64,000 nt of DNA from positions 1 through 64,000 of the forward strand of contig DASXWH010000266.1 of assembly GCA_036503775.1 (NCBI GenBank), written 5' to 3'. Positions 50,478 through 59,139 of this stretch are shown here, piece by piece (position 1 is the stretch's first letter; each line of letters opens with the position of its first letter). This DNA comes from Ohtaekwangia sp036503775 (GTDB lineage: Bacteria > Bacteroidota > Bacteroidia > Cytophagales > Cyclobacteriaceae). A program made the position numbers and the translations under genes. The notes under the pieces are model-generated. The model was not told the origin of the DNA. It made no database searches and saw only the letters and a list, made by a program, of their open reading frames with translations.

Positions 50478-51296
50478 TTAGTCCTTGCGTTTTTGAAAGT
50501 GCAGCAGGTAATCGGGGTCCATTACTTTAGATGTCGGTTTACGTTTAGTACAGATAAATCCATGCGCGGTAATGCGGGTGATAAATTCTGGTAGTGGAAT
50601 CTTTGTCAGCCGTGGGTGATATTCGACAATCAATGTTTCTGTACGATTGATCGTATTACTCTTGATAAGGTCTTCAATCACATATATTTCTGATCCTTCA
50701 ATATCAATTTTAACGAGATCGGTTTCCTCCAACAATATAGCTGAAAGCTTAACGGTGCTTGCTGAGATGAATTGAATACTTTCTGATGGAAACACCGTAG
50801 CTGTTAACGCAGCCGGAGATTCCCGGAAGAGTTTAGTCTCACCTTCAGCGTTTCCCAGAGCACGGTTATAAAGTTGAATGTGCGTAAGGTTGTTTCTCTG
50901 CACAACAAATTCAAGCATGGAAAATGCTTCGGTGTCTGGTTCAAATGCGATGATATGACTGTCCGGAAAGATCTTTTTAAAGTAGAGCACCGATAGCCCT
51001 GTGTTGCTTCCACAATCAATAATATGCGGAGCGTTGCGGGAAGTGTGAAATCTGTACACCTGAAGCACAAAAATTTCTTCCAGGAGATTGATCAGGTGTG
51101 CATAGTTCAGAAACCGGATATGGTATCCCAATATTGTAGTGTGAATAATGTCACTTTCCTTCATCCCGATCTTATGATGGAAAACTGAACGGAAATTTAT
51201 TTTTAAGTAATCAAACAATAAAGAAAACCGGCTGTAGGGATATCCGGTAAACAGAATGGTGAATAGAGCATTCAGGAAATGCCGGAGATATTTCAT
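50478..51296 (-). CDS. FkbM-family methyltransferase
   Basis: SAM-dependent O-methyltransferase of the FkbM type, 272 aa. SAM motif I is IIDCGSNTGLSVLYFKKIF with IIAFEPDTEAFSMLE, and the downstream FkbM signature is DLVKIDIEGSEIYVIEDLI. The N-terminal 75 residues are a basic/aromatic extension often seen in members acting on surface glycans or glycolipids. No polysaccharide genes lie nearby, so the substrate is open. TACTTTTA upstream on the minus strand is a near -7 box. Confidence 0.86.
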   Translation of the reverse strand: MKYLRHFLNALFTILFTGYPYSRFSLLFDYLKINFRSVFHHKIGMKESDIIHTTILGYHIRFLNYAHLINLLEEIFVLQVYRFHTSRNAPHIIDCGSNTGLSVLYFKKIFPDSHIIAFEPDTEAFSMLEFVVQRNNLTHIQLYNRALGNAEGETKLFRESPAALTATVFPSESIQFISASTVKLSAILLEETDLVKIDIEGSEIYVIEDLIKSNTINRTETLIVEYHPRLTKIPLPEFITRITAHGFICTKRKPTSKVMDPDYLLHFQKRKD

Positions 51297-51323
51297 GTTA
51301 TAAAAGTAACAAAGCCGGGAATA

Positions 51324-52439
51324 CTATTGTGGAGTGACAGTAAAGGGAATAGAAATAATTTCTACAGCAGACACCGTATCACCAGCGTGTTTTATAGTAC
51401 GGTCAAATAAACGATTGATATTATTCCCTGCGAGATCTTCAAGCCGGGTTTCAATTCTCAAGGTGTAGTTTCCTGCTATCCAGTTTTCACCCGGAATAAA
51501 TTTTATGGACTTTTCTTTGGCGCCTGGTTCCCACCTTCCTGCAATGCTGGTGTTTCCATCGTGGACAAGAAGTGTCGACATCATCAGGCTGTAATCAAGT
51601 GGTGAATTGAAAATGACAACAAGCGGATCGGTGGGTGATACAGGTTTGTTGAGCGTCCAGCTTTTTGGATCAGGAGATTCACTGTCGCGGGTAGCGGCTG
51701 TAAACTCTTTCTTGAACGGTTTAGTTAAGGACAATCCTTGTGTATCTGTCCAGCGGTCAGCAATGATCAGTGTATAATGATTACCATTCTGCAGTGGAGT
51801 GCCGGATATTTTATTAGGTATGAGATCACGTTTTATTCTTCCCGGGTCAAGCCAGAGTGTGAGCATGGTGCGGTCTTCATTCCAAAGCTCGGGCTGCAGA
51901 TCGAGAAATGTTCCCTGCAAAGTGTCTGTATTATTTTTAATTACCGTAATGTGTTGGGCTGATACGCCTTCCCGCATCGGTTTTGAAAAATGCAGGTAGA
52001 TCTTCAGCAGATTTTCAGGTACCGTATCCTGTGTGGGATAGATGTTCAGCAATAAGGGAGAATCAGCGGCATCCGCTTCAGGGATATCCACCTTACCAGC
52101 AATAACTCCATTCACCAGGATCTCATACCGTAAACCACGGGTGAAAGGAATGAGCGGTTCGAAAATCACATGATCATCATCGAAAGTATAATTCCCCAGC
52201 ATGGCTACAGGGTTTTTACTCTCCATCCGCACAATGATATTTTCAGGGGATACGGTTACATCACCGGGAAGATCGCGGGGAATAGCTAATGCGGAGGGAC
52301 GTTCGTTAACCCATATGATATTTATAGCAGACGACTTCTTCGTGCAACCCGAAAATAAAAGCAATGCAAAAAAAATCAGGTTATACGTGAAGCATAACCT
52401 GATTTTGTGATAGCAACAAATGATTACTGCAATAGCCAC
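51324..52439 (-). CDS. Lipoprotein with SbsA/Ig-like domains
   Basis: The 371-aa protein has a long lipoprotein signal (n-region CCYHKIRL, hydrophobic FTYNLIFFALLLFSGC, acceptor Cys near 32) and three bacterial Ig-like (SbsA/Big_5 type) domains: YPTQDTVPENLLKIYLHFSK followed by PM, a middle FKKEF-ending domain, and VSPTDPLVVIFNSPLDYSLM. These domains are seen in surface and cell-wall proteins. The only in-frame ATG (52439) overlaps the end of the upstream gene by 16 nt, and an intrinsic terminator hairpin lies within codons 12-22. Expression thus needs readthrough or translational coupling, or a start I cannot identify. Confidence 0.75.
   Translation of the reverse strand: MAIAVIICCYHKIRLCFTYNLIFFALLLFSGCTKKSSAINIIWVNERPSALAIPRDLPGDVTVSPENIIVRMESKNPVAMLGNYTFDDDHVIFEPLIPFTRGLRYEILVNGVIAGKVDIPEADAADSPLLLNIYPTQDTVPENLLKIYLHFSKPMREGVSAQHITVIKNNTDTLQGTFLDLQPELWNEDRTMLTLWLDPGRIKRDLIPNKISGTPLQNGNHYTLIIADRWTDTQGLSLTKPFKKEFTAATRDSESPDPKSWTLNKPVSPTDPLVVIFNSPLDYSLMMSTLLVHDGNTSIAGRWEPGAKEKSIKFIPGENWIAGNYTLRIETRLEDLAGNNINRLFDRTIKHAGDTVSAVEIISIPFTVTPQ
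52375..52406 (-). terminator. Intrinsic terminator overlapping the start of the Ig-like lipoprotein gene
   Basis: On the minus strand AAAATCAGGTTAT and ATAACCTGATTTT pair (13 bp) around GCTTCACGT, followed by further T to make a run of eight. It comes 18 nt after the stop of the 52424-53548 gene, but inside the signal-peptide codons of the downstream gene. Confidence 0.88.
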
Positions 52440-53548
52440 TGTGCATTATCCGTTGTCCATAGATCCAGCGAGCCATTGGCTTTCCGCTGCAGCAGGACCA
52501 TGCGGTTGTCATCCATTTTGTCGAGCTGCAACACGTTAGTGAGTGGCATGTTCACAAAGGCTACGCCTTCCGTGGCAAAGTTCTCTTCAACAGGGGTAGA
52601 CAATGATCCCTGAAAAGCTTCAATGTTTTTAAAATTCACCCGGAATACAGGTCGGTTGCTGTTGGCCATGATCAGGAATGATTTTCCATTGGTGTTCATC
52701 GTGATCATATCCAGCGGTTGATTACCGCTGCCCATTTCAGCAACGGTTCTTCCTTTTACATGTGTACCAGGCTTCAATTCATCCAAAGGAAAAAGCACTA
52801 GCGGTGTACACGTGTAACTGGCGATAAGATATTTTTTGTTATTGATGGTAGCCGTGGTGAAAGTCTTGATGGGGGAAGCTGTTTCATATTGTCCATGGGC
52901 CGCATGATATATTTCAAGTGACGCAGCATCCTGTTTGTTAGTGAATGGAAAAGTCATACTCCGGAAAGTTGAACTGAACTCCTGGTTTGAAAGCCCGCTC
53001 ACCATCACGTTACCATCCGCATAAGCGAGATCGGAAATGGTCGATACACGCAATGAGCGCCCGCGCTGATCTTTGGCATCTTCTGCCGGAGGATTATTCA
53101 GGGCGATCGATGAGAAAGCAACATCTTTCAATGATACCGCTTGTATTTTTTCTCCTTCAATAGTGAGCAGCACCGGAGTGCCGTCACTGTATTGTACAGC
53201 AACATATATTTTCTTTGATAACGGATTAACGGCCATATCCTGGATAGTGATCTTGTCTGGGGTTGTGCCCAGTATCGAAGCGATTTTTTGATCGACACCT
53301 TTCAGGTCAATGGCTGCTGCTTTGTCTACGGTTGTTTTGTCTTTGGTGTCAACAGCAAAAACGGTCGCGCTTTTTGAATCGCCAATAAATAATATTCCCT
53401 CGGGTCCGAAGGCCAGGGAAGTGATTGATTTCACATCGGGAGTTCCTATGGTAAGGCCATAGGCGGAATTACCTGAGCGGTAATTAAAGGCCATTACTAC
53501 AATCCCGATAGCAACAGCGGTTAAGAGAAAACCTGTATTCTTTTTCAT
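52424..53548 (-). CDS. Secreted or membrane-anchored beta-propeller-like protein, unknown function
   Basis: The 374-aa protein has an N-terminal hydrophobic segment (TGFLLTAVAIGIVVMAFNY) that acts as signal or anchor. The remaining part has repeated strands of propeller type: SITSLAFGPEGILFIGDSKS, ATVFAVD, MAVNPLSKKIYVAVQY, TISDLAYADGNVMVSGLS and KYLIASYTCTPLVLFPLDEL. I do not recognise a specific family. The start at 53548 (MKKNTGF) is chosen because of its Lys-rich n-region; the ATG at 53590 adds 14 residues. The following Ig-like lipoprotein gene begins inside its last codons, and a strong terminator follows. Confidence 0.75.
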   Translation of the reverse strand: MKKNTGFLLTAVAIGIVVMAFNYRSGNSAYGLTIGTPDVKSITSLAFGPEGILFIGDSKSATVFAVDTKDKTTVDKAAAIDLKGVDQKIASILGTTPDKITIQDMAVNPLSKKIYVAVQYSDGTPVLLTIEGEKIQAVSLKDVAFSSIALNNPPAEDAKDQRGRSLRVSTISDLAYADGNVMVSGLSNQEFSSTFRSMTFPFTNKQDAASLEIYHAAHGQYETASPIKTFTTATINNKKYLIASYTCTPLVLFPLDELKPGTHVKGRTVAEMGSGNQPLDMITMNTNGKSFLIMANSNRPVFRVNFKNIEAFQGSLSTPVEENFATEGVAFVNMPLTNVLQLDKMDDNRMVLLQRKANGSLDLWTTDNAQWLLQ

Positions 53549-53656
53549 ATCCGGCAGAGTTTGTCTTTTGATGTTGGATAAGCTATTCAAATTGATTGAA
53601 ATGTCAAAGCAGGATTATGTGGGATGGTGCTGACATTTTATTTCTGTATTTGCATG

Positions 53657-54877
53657 TTAAAACAGCTTCAGCTGATTATTCTTCGGAGGTTTTGCTTTAC
53701 CAAATACAGTTCTCCCTTCATACTTCCATGAATCCTGACGTTCCTGTTCAACGACTTTATCAAAAGCCTTTGGATCAGGCTGAAAACTTTCTTCCAGCTG
53801 CTGAGTAACGAAGGAGAGGTTTTTAATTGCCTCGTGTTTGTCTTTGTCTCCCAGTTTCGCTTTTGTGATGGCTGTTTGCAGGATAGAAATGGTCTCGTCA
53901 TATACTTTGGTGGGCACCGGAAAAGGATGTCCGTCTTTTCCACCATGAGCAAACGAAAAACGCGCGGGGTCATCAAATCGTGAGGGTGTCCCATGGATCA
54001 CTTCACTGACCAGTGCGAGCGATTGAATTGTACGCGGGCCGACACCTTCCAGCAGCAACAAGGATTCAAAGTCGTGAAGCTGTCTTTCATGCGCCAGCGC
54101 CAGTGTAGCACCCAGTCGCTTGAGGTTGACATCCGTTGCACGTACATCATGATGCGAAGGCATTACGATCTTACGGATCTCGGGCAATGTGCGCATCGGA
54201 TCTTCTTTTACAATTTCGAGTATACCTGATTTTGCCGGAGCGGAACCGGTATCGGTAAGGTTCAGGATCTTACCCTGATTTTGCCCATATATAAAAGTGT
54301 GTGGTGTTTCAATGAATGATTTCAGATACCCGGAATGCCAGTGATACCTCCGGGCCATGCCACTGGCGTCATTCATACCTTGCTGCACTACACTCCATTC
54401 ACCCTGGTCGGAAACAATGAATGTGTGCAGGTAAATCTGAAAGCCATCCTGTATTGCTGTATTATCCACCTTGGCCGTAAGTTTGCTTGAACGCACAAGT
54501 TCATCACCGTTCAGGCCTGTACGTTCTGACAAGGTGATCAGCTCCTGCGGTGTTGCACGGGAGTGCTTTCCTTTTCCGCCACAGATATAAATGCCCAGAT
54601 CATTGAAGCGTGGATTGATTGCTTTTTTCAGCGCACCCATTACTGAAGTGGTGATACCGGAAGAATGCCAGTCCATTCCCATTACACAGCCCAATGCCTG
54701 AAACCAGAATGGATCACTGAGACGTTGTAATACGGCCGACTTTCCATATTCCATTACAATAGACTCAACAATAGCGCCACCCAGCAAGCTCATGCGCTGC
54801 GCCAGCCATGGAGGTACACTTCCATAATGTAACGGAAGATCGGCATGACGGTGATGATTGAAATGAAGTTTGGGCAT
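53657..54877 (-). CDS. DUF763 protein with helix-hairpin-helix-like motif
   Basis: The 406-aa protein matches the DUF763 family: GSVPPWLAQRMSLLGGAIVE, FWFQALGCVMGMDWHSSGIT, GKGKHSRATPQEL, RRYHWHSGYLKSF, and VMPSHHDVRATDVNLKRLGA. Near residue 300 LLLLEGVGPRTIQSLALVSE looks like a helix-hairpin-helix, which suggests DNA or nucleic-acid binding. Family function is unknown. The start at 54877 (MPKLHFNHH) is chosen over 54916 because a 9-bp inverted repeat and non-homologous codons lie between them. It is the likely third gene of YciI-Gfo/Idh-DUF763. Confidence 0.85.
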   Translation of the reverse strand: MPKLHFNHHRHADLPLHYGSVPPWLAQRMSLLGGAIVESIVMEYGKSAVLQRLSDPFWFQALGCVMGMDWHSSGITTSVMGALKKAINPRFNDLGIYICGGKGKHSRATPQELITLSERTGLNGDELVRSSKLTAKVDNTAIQDGFQIYLHTFIVSDQGEWSVVQQGMNDASGMARRYHWHSGYLKSFIETPHTFIYGQNQGKILNLTDTGSAPAKSGILEIVKEDPMRTLPEIRKIVMPSHHDVRATDVNLKRLGATLALAHERQLHDFESLLLLEGVGPRTIQSLALVSEVIHGTPSRFDDPARFSFAHGGKDGHPFPVPTKVYDETISILQTAITKAKLGDKDKHEAIKNLSFVTQQLEESFQPDPKAFDKVVEQERQDSWKYEGRTVFGKAKPPKNNQLKLF

Positions 54878-54900
54878 ATTGGTTTTACAAAAAAACCAAT
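54878..54900. promoter_or_regulatory. Inverted repeat directly before the DUF763 start codon
   Basis: ATTGGTTTT and AAAACCAAT form a perfect 9-bp stem with a 5-nt loop, adjoining the ATG of the DUF763 gene on the minus strand. It could hide the translation start or be a protein site. The A/T-rich stem without a long T-run makes a terminator less likely. Confidence 0.45.
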
Positions 54901-54933
54901 CGTTAAGTTCATTCAATGAAAGTTCCTATGATT

Positions 54934-56031
54934 TCAACGAAGAGAAATGGTCTTCTTCGTTTTAGCGCTCTCTTTCGCGGCTTCCAGAATTTGCACCACC
55001 AGCATATTATTTTCAAGCGAAGAAAGATCAAAGGGTGACAAGGTGATCTCCTTTTTGATCACGGCAGCAAACAAGGCAAACGGATCATCATAGGGTGGCT
55101 TGCGTTCCTCCAGTGTTAATGTTTCTTCATGAAAGCCATCGTATCCTTCCGCGATTCGCGTGCGCAGGGTATGGCGATTGTCTGCATAAATACTGCCGGT
55201 TAGTCCATACAGTTCCATATCTTTTCTGCCGATAGGCCAGTTCCATGAAGCTTCAATAATAGCTGTAGCGTTCGCATACGTCAGTATGATCGTTGCTTCA
55301 TCATCTACTTTCGGATTGTTTTTGGCTTGCAGTTGTTGTGTTACCGCTGTAACCGATAATGGGCGTTGACCTTTCATAAGCCAGGTGGCGAGGTTCACAC
55401 CGTAACAACCAAAGTCAGGAAGTGCTCCACCACCGTTCTGAACAGGATCAGTAAGCCAGTCGAGGAATTCCTTGTTAACACCGATCAGCTTCGGCCCGCG
55501 GTGACCGTCATGCACAACTACTTTACGCAGGTCGCCAATTGTGCCGTTGTTCAGCAGTTCATAGGCTTTATGATTGGTAGGGTACCAGGTTGTTTCATAG
55601 TTGGTGAGTAATTGTATGTTGTGCTTTTTTGCGAGTGTCTCCATTTTTTTGGCGTGCTCCATGCTTACCGCCAATGGTTTCTCTACCATTACATGGATGC
55701 CTTTAGGTGCAGCGATCTCCACCACACGCAGATGTTCGTAAATGGTACCAAAGGCTGTAACGGCCTGAGGTTTTGTAGCCGCGATCATTTCTTCCATAGT
55801 ATTGAAGACAATATCCATGGAGATGCCATGCTGATCAGTGTAGCGTTTGGCCAGCTCACGGTTTGGCTCTGCGATGCCTGCTATTTGTATATCACCACGG
55901 TCAGCACGACCGAGTATCCAGTGCACGTGGGTGTGTGTAAGACCAACAACACCGATACGCAGGGGGTCATGTTGTGCCGTTGTCTTTACGAATGCAAGTG
56001 TAAGAATGATCAGGGCAATAGTACGGTGCAT
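54934..56031 (-). CDS. Exported Gfo/Idh/MocA-family oxidoreductase
   Basis: The 365-aa protein has a Sec-type signal peptide (MHRTIALIILTLAFVKTTAQ) with no twin-arginine motif, then a Rossmann domain with an altered loop (RIGVVGLTHTHVHWILGRAD rather than GxGxxG). EKPLAVSMEHAKKME is the conserved EKP motif, and GGGALPDFGCYGVNLATWLM followed by EASWNWP lies in the substrate domain. Enzymes of this family reduce or oxidise sugars with NAD(P), which is unusual outside the cytoplasm. It may bind its cofactor tightly or act on glycans in the periplasm. It follows yciI by 3 nt and precedes DUF763 by 56 nt. Confidence 0.84.
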   Translation of the reverse strand: MHRTIALIILTLAFVKTTAQHDPLRIGVVGLTHTHVHWILGRADRGDIQIAGIAEPNRELAKRYTDQHGISMDIVFNTMEEMIAATKPQAVTAFGTIYEHLRVVEIAAPKGIHVMVEKPLAVSMEHAKKMETLAKKHNIQLLTNYETTWYPTNHKAYELLNNGTIGDLRKVVVHDGHRGPKLIGVNKEFLDWLTDPVQNGGGALPDFGCYGVNLATWLMKGQRPLSVTAVTQQLQAKNNPKVDDEATIILTYANATAIIEASWNWPIGRKDMELYGLTGSIYADNRHTLRTRIAEGYDGFHEETLTLEERKPPYDDPFALFAAVIKKEITLSPFDLSSLENNMLVVQILEAAKESAKTKKTISLR

Positions 56032-56034
56032 GGT

Positions 56035-56331
56035 TTATACTTTGGTTGATAGAAATTTCTTTAACTCCGGGTGCGACTGTGAGGTCTGAAATTCAGTGAT
56101 CCTGAATTCAGCGAGCTTGTGAATGTAAAAAGGATCTTCCGTGATGATGGTATTCACCGTTTCCAGTGAATCGGCCAGCGCGAGAATAATCCCTCCGGTT
56201 CGCGGCACCTTACGGCCTGAGGCTACGAACACATTCAGCTTATAGTACTTCTGCAGAAATTTCACATGATCGGTCATGTGGGCATCCAGCTTTTCCAGGG
56301 GAACGATGTAATGGAGATCGATAATGAACAT
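56035..56331 (-). CDS. YciI-like protein
   Basis: The 98-aa cytoplasmic protein fits the YciI/YCII ferredoxin-like alpha/beta fold: MFIIDLHYIVPLEKLDAHMT, DHVKFLQKYY, GRKVPRTGGIILA with the Asp/His pair near the active cleft, and FYIHKLAEFRITEF at the end. Family members bind small molecules and a few are dehydrochlorinases; here the role is unknown. It is the first gene of the group with the Gfo/Idh oxidoreductase (3-nt gap). Confidence 0.88.
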   Translation of the reverse strand: MFIIDLHYIVPLEKLDAHMTDHVKFLQKYYKLNVFVASGRKVPRTGGIILALADSLETVNTIITEDPFYIHKLAEFRITEFQTSQSHPELKKFLSTKV

Positions 56332-56439
56332 ACCGAAAGATACGGATTAACGGATAACCATCGTGTGGTAGAAACATACGCCACCGTAAAATGTCATTGA
56401 TCATCCCTTCTCGAAAATATTCTGTGAAGGGGCAAAAAC

Positions 56440-58017
56440 CTATTCGAGTTTTCCTTCCTTCTTCGTAAGCTGAAACAGTTCATCCAGCTTAATGCCGGCA
56501 GCTTCCTCAAATGAAGCCTGCATGTCTGCGGGTTGTGGATGTTTGTTTTTCCATTTAGTAAAGTAGTTCTGTATGGCGAGCGCTGCTTTTTCACGCCCTA
56601 CAGCTGATTCGAAAATATACATCCATAAGGCAGTCTTGATATACGATACAATTCCATACTCCATGCTGTTGGGGAACTGATCTGCCGGAATATCCATGGC
56701 GGATTGCATCGGGATCTGGCTTCCGATCACCATGTAGATTTTGTCAAGGAACTGATCGGCTGGTAACGCTTTAAGTTGTTCCGGAATTGCATTTCCGAAG
56801 ATACTGTTGCTTCGGTATTTCTCGGCTTCATACCTGAACTGGAAATAGGTATTTAATCCTTCGTCCATCCACGTGTGATCACGTTCGTTGCTGCCGATCA
56901 TACTCATGAACCAGTTATGGCCTACTTCATGTGCAATAACAGCATCAAGCGATTCAGGATTGGCATCCGGACTGGTGATCAGCGTGATCATCGGATACTC
57001 CATGCCACCACTGGAATTGTTGGAAGGTCCTTCAACGGCCTGTACAGTAGGGTATTCATATTCACCGATCCAATAGCTGTATTTCTTGACTGCATCCTTC
57101 ACATAATCGATGCTGTTGTTCCATAACGTTTTCTTTTTGTCGTGATAATAAGAGAAGGCATCAATTACTTTTCCGCTACGCAGTTTCACAGTGTCATACT
57201 GAATGACAAAACCTTTGTCAGCAAACCACGCAAAATCGGGTACCTGTGTAGCGGAGTAACGGAGTGTTTTCTTCGGTTGTTTGGCGGGTGCATATTTAAC
57301 AACCTTGTTCCGGTTGGCCACATTTTTTGCTCCGGTGGTTTTGTAAGCCTGTAATTCTTCTTTGGTAAGTAACGAGCCGGTGGCACCTACAACATACGCT
57401 GAAGGCAACGTGATGCTTACGTTAAAGTCGCCATACTCACTGTAAAATTCACCCATATCCAGGTAAGGAAATTCATGCCATCCGGATTTGTCGTATACGG
57501 CTGGTTTCGGATACCATTGGCAGATCATAAACTCGCCTTCCGAAAAACCTGATCTTGAAAAGTAGGGAGGAAGCTTAACTTTAAAAGGAGTGCTGATGGT
57601 TGTTGAGTCCCCGGGAAGCAACGGTTGAGGAAGCAACACTTTGATCACATCAATATAATTGGGATTGGGGTGAGGTTCCGTTTGTGCTGGCGTATTGTTC
57701 ACGGTAAACGAAAGTCCGTCAAGTGAACCGTAGCCCAGTGATTTTTCTTTTTCCTGTCGCGTGGAATCACGGCGGATCTGTTTCAGCAAGGCAGTTGAAT
57801 CATTCTTGTAAGCATTGGCCCAGATATGGAACCAGATAAAATTCAATGTATCCGGAGAATTGTTTTTATACCGGATAGTTTCACGACCGGTAAGTGATTT
57901 TTCAACATCGTTTAACTCGACTTCAATCGTATACTGAAGGTGTTGTTGCCAATACGATGATTGCGCCAGTAAAGAAACGTTGACAAGCAGTAAACCGGAA
58001 AGGATGATATACTTCAT
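56440..58017 (-). CDS. M1-family zinc metallopeptidase (aminopeptidase N-like)
   Basis: The 525-aa secreted protein has a signal peptide (MKYIILSGLLLVNVSLLAQ) and the M1 catalytic domain. The zinc site is intact: HEVGH in VIAHEVGHNWFMSMIG near 361-365 and the third ligand Glu in DHTWMDEGLNTYFQF near 385; the exopeptidase GAMEN-like motif reads SGGMEYPMI. N-terminal residues 20-200 form the usual beta-sandwich. It ends soon after the catalytic helices and seems shorter than many Bacteroidota M1 enzymes of about 600 residues, but no frameshift is seen. The start at 58017 gives a signal peptide; the frame to 58128 does not. Confidence 0.88.
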   Translation of the reverse strand: MKYIILSGLLLVNVSLLAQSSYWQQHLQYTIEVELNDVEKSLTGRETIRYKNNSPDTLNFIWFHIWANAYKNDSTALLKQIRRDSTRQEKEKSLGYGSLDGLSFTVNNTPAQTEPHPNPNYIDVIKVLLPQPLLPGDSTTISTPFKVKLPPYFSRSGFSEGEFMICQWYPKPAVYDKSGWHEFPYLDMGEFYSEYGDFNVSITLPSAYVVGATGSLLTKEELQAYKTTGAKNVANRNKVVKYAPAKQPKKTLRYSATQVPDFAWFADKGFVIQYDTVKLRSGKVIDAFSYYHDKKKTLWNNSIDYVKDAVKKYSYWIGEYEYPTVQAVEGPSNNSSGGMEYPMITLITSPDANPESLDAVIAHEVGHNWFMSMIGSNERDHTWMDEGLNTYFQFRYEAEKYRSNSIFGNAIPEQLKALPADQFLDKIYMVIGSQIPMQSAMDIPADQFPNSMEYGIVSYIKTALWMYIFESAVGREKAALAIQNYFTKWKNKHPQPADMQASFEEAAGIKLDELFQLTKKEGKLE

Positions 58018-58131
58018 AGGTTGGTATGGGAAAGTTTTAAAAATAAGGAAAGATTTGGATACGTTCAGAATGATTTTGCTATCCTTGCCACAGTATTTCT
58101 GTTTGCCGAAATTCACTTCTAAAATCAACCT

Positions 58132-59046
58132 ATGCTTGACCTTGTCATCGAAGCGCGAAAGGCATCCATAGCCCCAGGCATGGAGGTAAGAAGGATATTA
58201 CCCTTTCGGCTTCGGAGAATGGTAGGGCCATTTATTTTTATGGATCATGGCGGCCCTGTTAAGGTTGAACCTGAAACACCTCAGTCACTGGATGTGTTGC
58301 CACATCCGCACATCGGATTGTCAACCGTAAGCTATTTGTTTGGCGGAAAGATAACGCATCGTGACAGTCTTGGTGTTGAACAGGTGATCGAACCCGGTGA
58401 AGTGAACTGGATGACTGCCGGAAAAGGGATAGCACATTCGGAACGTTTTGAAGATCCGAGAGTACTTGCCGCAGGAGGATTTGAAATGATTCAAACCTGG
58501 GTGGCCCTTCCTGAAAAGGATGAAGAGTCTGACCCTGCTTTCGTCAACTACAAGAAAGATCAGCTTCCTGTTTTCACCGACACCGGTGTATGGATGAGAC
58601 TCATTGCGGGAAATGCTTTCGGATTGAAGAATACTGTAAAGACAAATTCACCCCTGTTTTATTTGCATGTGGTTTTAGATGCGGGTGCAAAAATCGGATT
58701 ACCTGCTGAACATACTGAGCGTGCTGTTTATGTGGTAAACGGAAGTGTTGAGTTTGGAGGCAGAAAATACAACGCAGGGCAAATGCTTGTATTCACCAAA
58801 AATGCTGAACCATCCATACGGTCCCTGGAAGCAACCACGTTGATGTTGTTGGGTGGGGAACCCGTTGGAGATCGTTTTATCTGGTGGAATTTTGTGTCGT
58901 CACGAAAAGAACGGATTGAACAGGCCAAAGCCGATTGGAAAGAAGGAAGAATTATTCTGCCGCCAACGGATAACCACGAATTTATTCCTTTGCCTGAAGA
59001 GCGCTCGCGTCCGGCCGGAAGCCCGGAGCCACCGGCATTTTCGTAG
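58132..59046 (+). CDS. Pirin family protein
   Basis: Bicupin protein of 304 aa. The metal site of pirins is intact: HPHIGLSTVSYLF (two His), ITHRDSLGVEQ (His) and GIAHSERFED (Glu). GPFIFMDHGGPVKVEP is the N-terminal pirin signature, and the second cupin (YVVNGSVEFGGRKY) is typical. Bacterial pirins act as quercetinases or as regulators; which applies here is open. It is divergent from the M1 peptidase across 114 bp. TATCCTTG at 58080-58087 is a one-mismatch -7 box. Confidence 0.92.
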   Translation: MLDLVIEARKASIAPGMEVRRILPFRLRRMVGPFIFMDHGGPVKVEPETPQSLDVLPHPHIGLSTVSYLFGGKITHRDSLGVEQVIEPGEVNWMTAGKGIAHSERFEDPRVLAAGGFEMIQTWVALPEKDEESDPAFVNYKKDQLPVFTDTGVWMRLIAGNAFGLKNTVKTNSPLFYLHVVLDAGAKIGLPAEHTERAVYVVNGSVEFGGRKYNAGQMLVFTKNAEPSIRSLEATTLMLLGGEPVGDRFIWWNFVSSRKERIEQAKADWKEGRIILPPTDNHEFIPLPEERSRPAGSPEPPAFS

Positions 59047-59139
59047 GGCTAAAATAATTATCCATAAGTAAGGTTGCCACTCATCCAAATGACGCTTTTC
59101 GGGTGAAGGATAGTTGATGCCTTTTCAGCAATTAGGTAT

